A DNA stretch of 64,000 bases from Adiantum capillus-veneris. Lineage: Eukaryota > Streptophyta > Polypodiopsida > Polypodiales > Pteridaceae. The position numbers were made by a program, and so were the translations under genes. The stretch spans positions 93,131,342 to 93,195,341 of the forward strand of contig CM043953.1 of assembly GCA_014529385.2 (NCBI GenBank). Reading direction: 5' to 3'. This document shows positions 62,071 to 64,000 of the stretch, one piece after another. Below the pieces are notes generated by a model. That model had not been told where the DNA came from and made no database searches. It saw only the letters and a program-made list of their open reading frames with translations. The first letter of the stretch is position 1; every line of letters starts with the position of its first letter.

Positions 62071-62300
62071 CATCACGTCAGTGAAATCCCTACAAGTAAC
62101 GTGATCACGTCTTTTTTGTGTGATATTAATTGTGTTATCAACATAATCACACGATTGTGATCACGTCAGTGAAATCCCTACAAGTACTCCTATCACAATA
62201 CACTCTTTGTTGTGTGACATTACTTGTGTTATCAACATAATCACACGATTGTGATCACGTCAGTGAAATCCCTACAAGTACTCCTATCACAATACACTCC
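62070..62300. repeat. Tandem repeat, unit about 90 bp
   Basis: CACGTCAGTGAAATCCCTAC recurs at 62074, 62162 and 62256, with TGTGTTATCAACATAATCAC between copies. The unit also contains short inverted motifs (GTGATCAC). Confidence 0.85.
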
Positions 62301-62539
62301 TTGTTGCGCATGAATTCTTCTATACACAATACGACAATTTTGTTATTCACAACGACGACAGCACACATGATTTTATTTTTGAATGTCTTGCACACAAATT
62401 AAATCTAAATAAATTAAAATCACCATTTAAAGTAAAGAATGCATTCCAAGGGACACGGTTTAATGGTGTTTACATGGTTAATGACCTTAATGTCACTCTA
62501 GGTTCATACACCCCAAAAGCAAAATTTTCTCGTTGCACC

Positions 62540-63987
62540 ACTACAATCCACCGATGTAAATTTAGGCATGCCTTTTCTTCATGAGTATAACCCCAACATT
62601 GACTACATGACACACACAATGTACTTCACTTTTAACGGTCAGCGCATCACTCTCATAGGCGACCCAAAATTGAGACATACCCACTCCTTTCACACACTCA
62701 AGTTAAACATGCACTTAGGAAATAACACAAAGCATATATGGTGTATGTGACAAAAGTAGAGGAAAAGTAGAAACCCTTGCTTCTCCTCAGAAATGCAACA
62801 TTTTTTGCATGCATATGATGATTGTTTTGCTCATGATTACCCACCTCACTTACCTCCTTCTCGCGGCGACATAGGCCACACAATAAAAATCATCCTTGGC
62901 AGTCAGCCACCACACTGTGCACCATATCGTCACGGTCTTATGCACCAACATGAGATTTAATGACAAGTCTTTGACCTCCTAGAAAAATGACTTATTAGAC
63001 CTAGCTCCTCTCCTTTTGGCACACCCGTCCTATTAGTCGAGAAGAAATATAAATAATTTAGGATGTGAATTGATTGTAGGGCTCTCAACAAGGTCATTAT
63101 GAAAAATTGCTACCCTATCCCCGGTGGAGATGACCTCCTAGACAAGTTAAAAGTGTGTCAATATTTAGCAAGATAGACCTAAAATCAGGGTATCATAAAA
63201 TTTGTATGCATCCAAATGATATTTTTAAAATCGTATTTTGCACACAACTTGGGCATTATGAATTAATTGAACTTCCTTTTGGTCTCATCAATGCACCAAC
63301 AACATTCTCTCGCATGATGAGCAAAATATTTTTGGAGCACCAACATTTTGTCATTGTCTTTTTCGATGATATTTTGATTTTTAGTAAATCAGAAAAATAA
63401 CAAGAGCACCATTTTTATATTTTCTTTGAGCTTTTACGTGACCATGACCTCTATGCTACCCCTCCCTAGAGTCATTTTGGTCAGATAGAAGTAGACTATT
63501 TAGGTCACATTGTATCTCATAAAGGTATTTTCTTGGAACCTGAGAAGATAGAGAGCATCCATAATTGGCCAAACCCCAAGACCGTAATGACGTTTGATTG
63601 TTTTTAGGTTTCTCTTGCTTAATTTAAAATAATTACTCTCACATTTCACTCCCTCTCACCCTTCTCACATGTAAGCATACGAATTTTTGTTGGGACGAAA
63701 GTCAGCTCTAATACTAGTATGCATACAATAATAATATCTATACTACCACATGAAAGGCACCTTTTGAGATCAAAGAGGGAAGACCTAAAAGTCCCTTGCT
63801 ACCTAAAGTACAAGGGAAGATCTTCGCTGCCGATGAGTATAACCGTGATCTACATGAATCTTTCCAAAAGATTAAGGAGTCTATATCCATCTCCGAACAA
63901 AGGCAAAAGACTGCTGCTGATAAGCACAGAAGGGCCTTAACATTCAAGGAAAATGATTGGGTCTTACTTAAGTTTCCCAAGGCTTGA
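62540..63987 (+). pseudogene. Decayed Ty3/gypsy pol with internal deletion
   Basis: In order: end of a protease (MPFLHEYNPNIDYMTHTMYF near 62568), RT N-terminal pieces with several stops (62900-63150), and an RT core at 63155-63400 (KIDLKSGYHKICM; FFDDILIFSKSEK with the F/Y-x-DD catalytic site). The RT thumb with stops follows (IESIHNWPNPKTV near 63550). At 63796-63987 lies an integrase C-terminal piece (DKHRRALTFKENDWVLLKF). RNase H and the integrase core are missing, and stops are frequent. LTRs are not in the window; the element reads rightwards off its end. Confidence 0.8.
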
Positions 63988-64000
63988 TTGAGGCACACAA

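Overview
The window looks like nuclear DNA of a land plant. It carries GT-AG introns, several plant-type Ty3/gypsy LTR retrotransposons, a Mutator-like (MULE) transposase relic with a SWIM finger, tRNA-derived SINEs, a Tourist-type MITE and many long (AG)n, (AC)n and (TA)n microsatellites. No prokaryotic operon, rRNA, organellar gene or CRISPR array is visible. The style of the elements (a GCM/WRKY-like MULE, long-LTR gypsy elements) makes a seed-free plant such as a fern plausible, but that is inference.

Region by region. 1-7.2 kb: the 5' end of a minus-strand LTR element (primer-binding site at 1123-1140), simple repeats, a duplicated hairpin, a tandem tRNA-like SINE pair and a broken gag. 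7.3-14.7 kb: a short ORF with one internal stop (7769-8125), then the most interesting locus, a 12-exon minus-strand gene (13254 to 9773). It appears to encode a ParB-like domain fused to a beta-class amino-methyltransferase (DPPW early, FSGCGG late). The gene has copies of one short repeat on both sides. 14.7-25.4 kb: a fold-back element split by a 10.3-kb Ty3/gypsy element with paired LTRs and many lesions. 25.4-29.5 kb: a four-exon MULE transposase pseudogene. 30-34.2 kb: a solo LTR and a hAT BED-finger relic.

34.2-60.6 kb is a deep nest. A gag-only LTR element (LTRs near 34.2-35.8 and 50.3-52.3 kb) has its gag interrupted at a CCATC target duplication by a 12.3-kb Tat-like gypsy element (37791-50054). 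That element has lost its reverse-transcriptase core but keeps gag/protease, a second RNase H and integrase. Its 5' LTR is in turn interrupted by a solo LTR (46787-48378, duplication TCTAA). A further LTR of the gag-only family (52297-60570) abuts its neighbour across only 20 bp containing a primer-binding site. This LTR is split by a 6.0-kb DNA transposon (8-bp duplication ATACTGCA) and by a 241-bp MITE (duplication TTA). 60.6-64 kb: little recognisable, a tandem repeat, and another decayed gypsy pol.

Only the methyltransferase-like gene looks like a possible working non-transposon gene. Most other coding sequence is transposon protein in various states of decay. All exon and element boundaries were read by eye; no alignment or database search was run.
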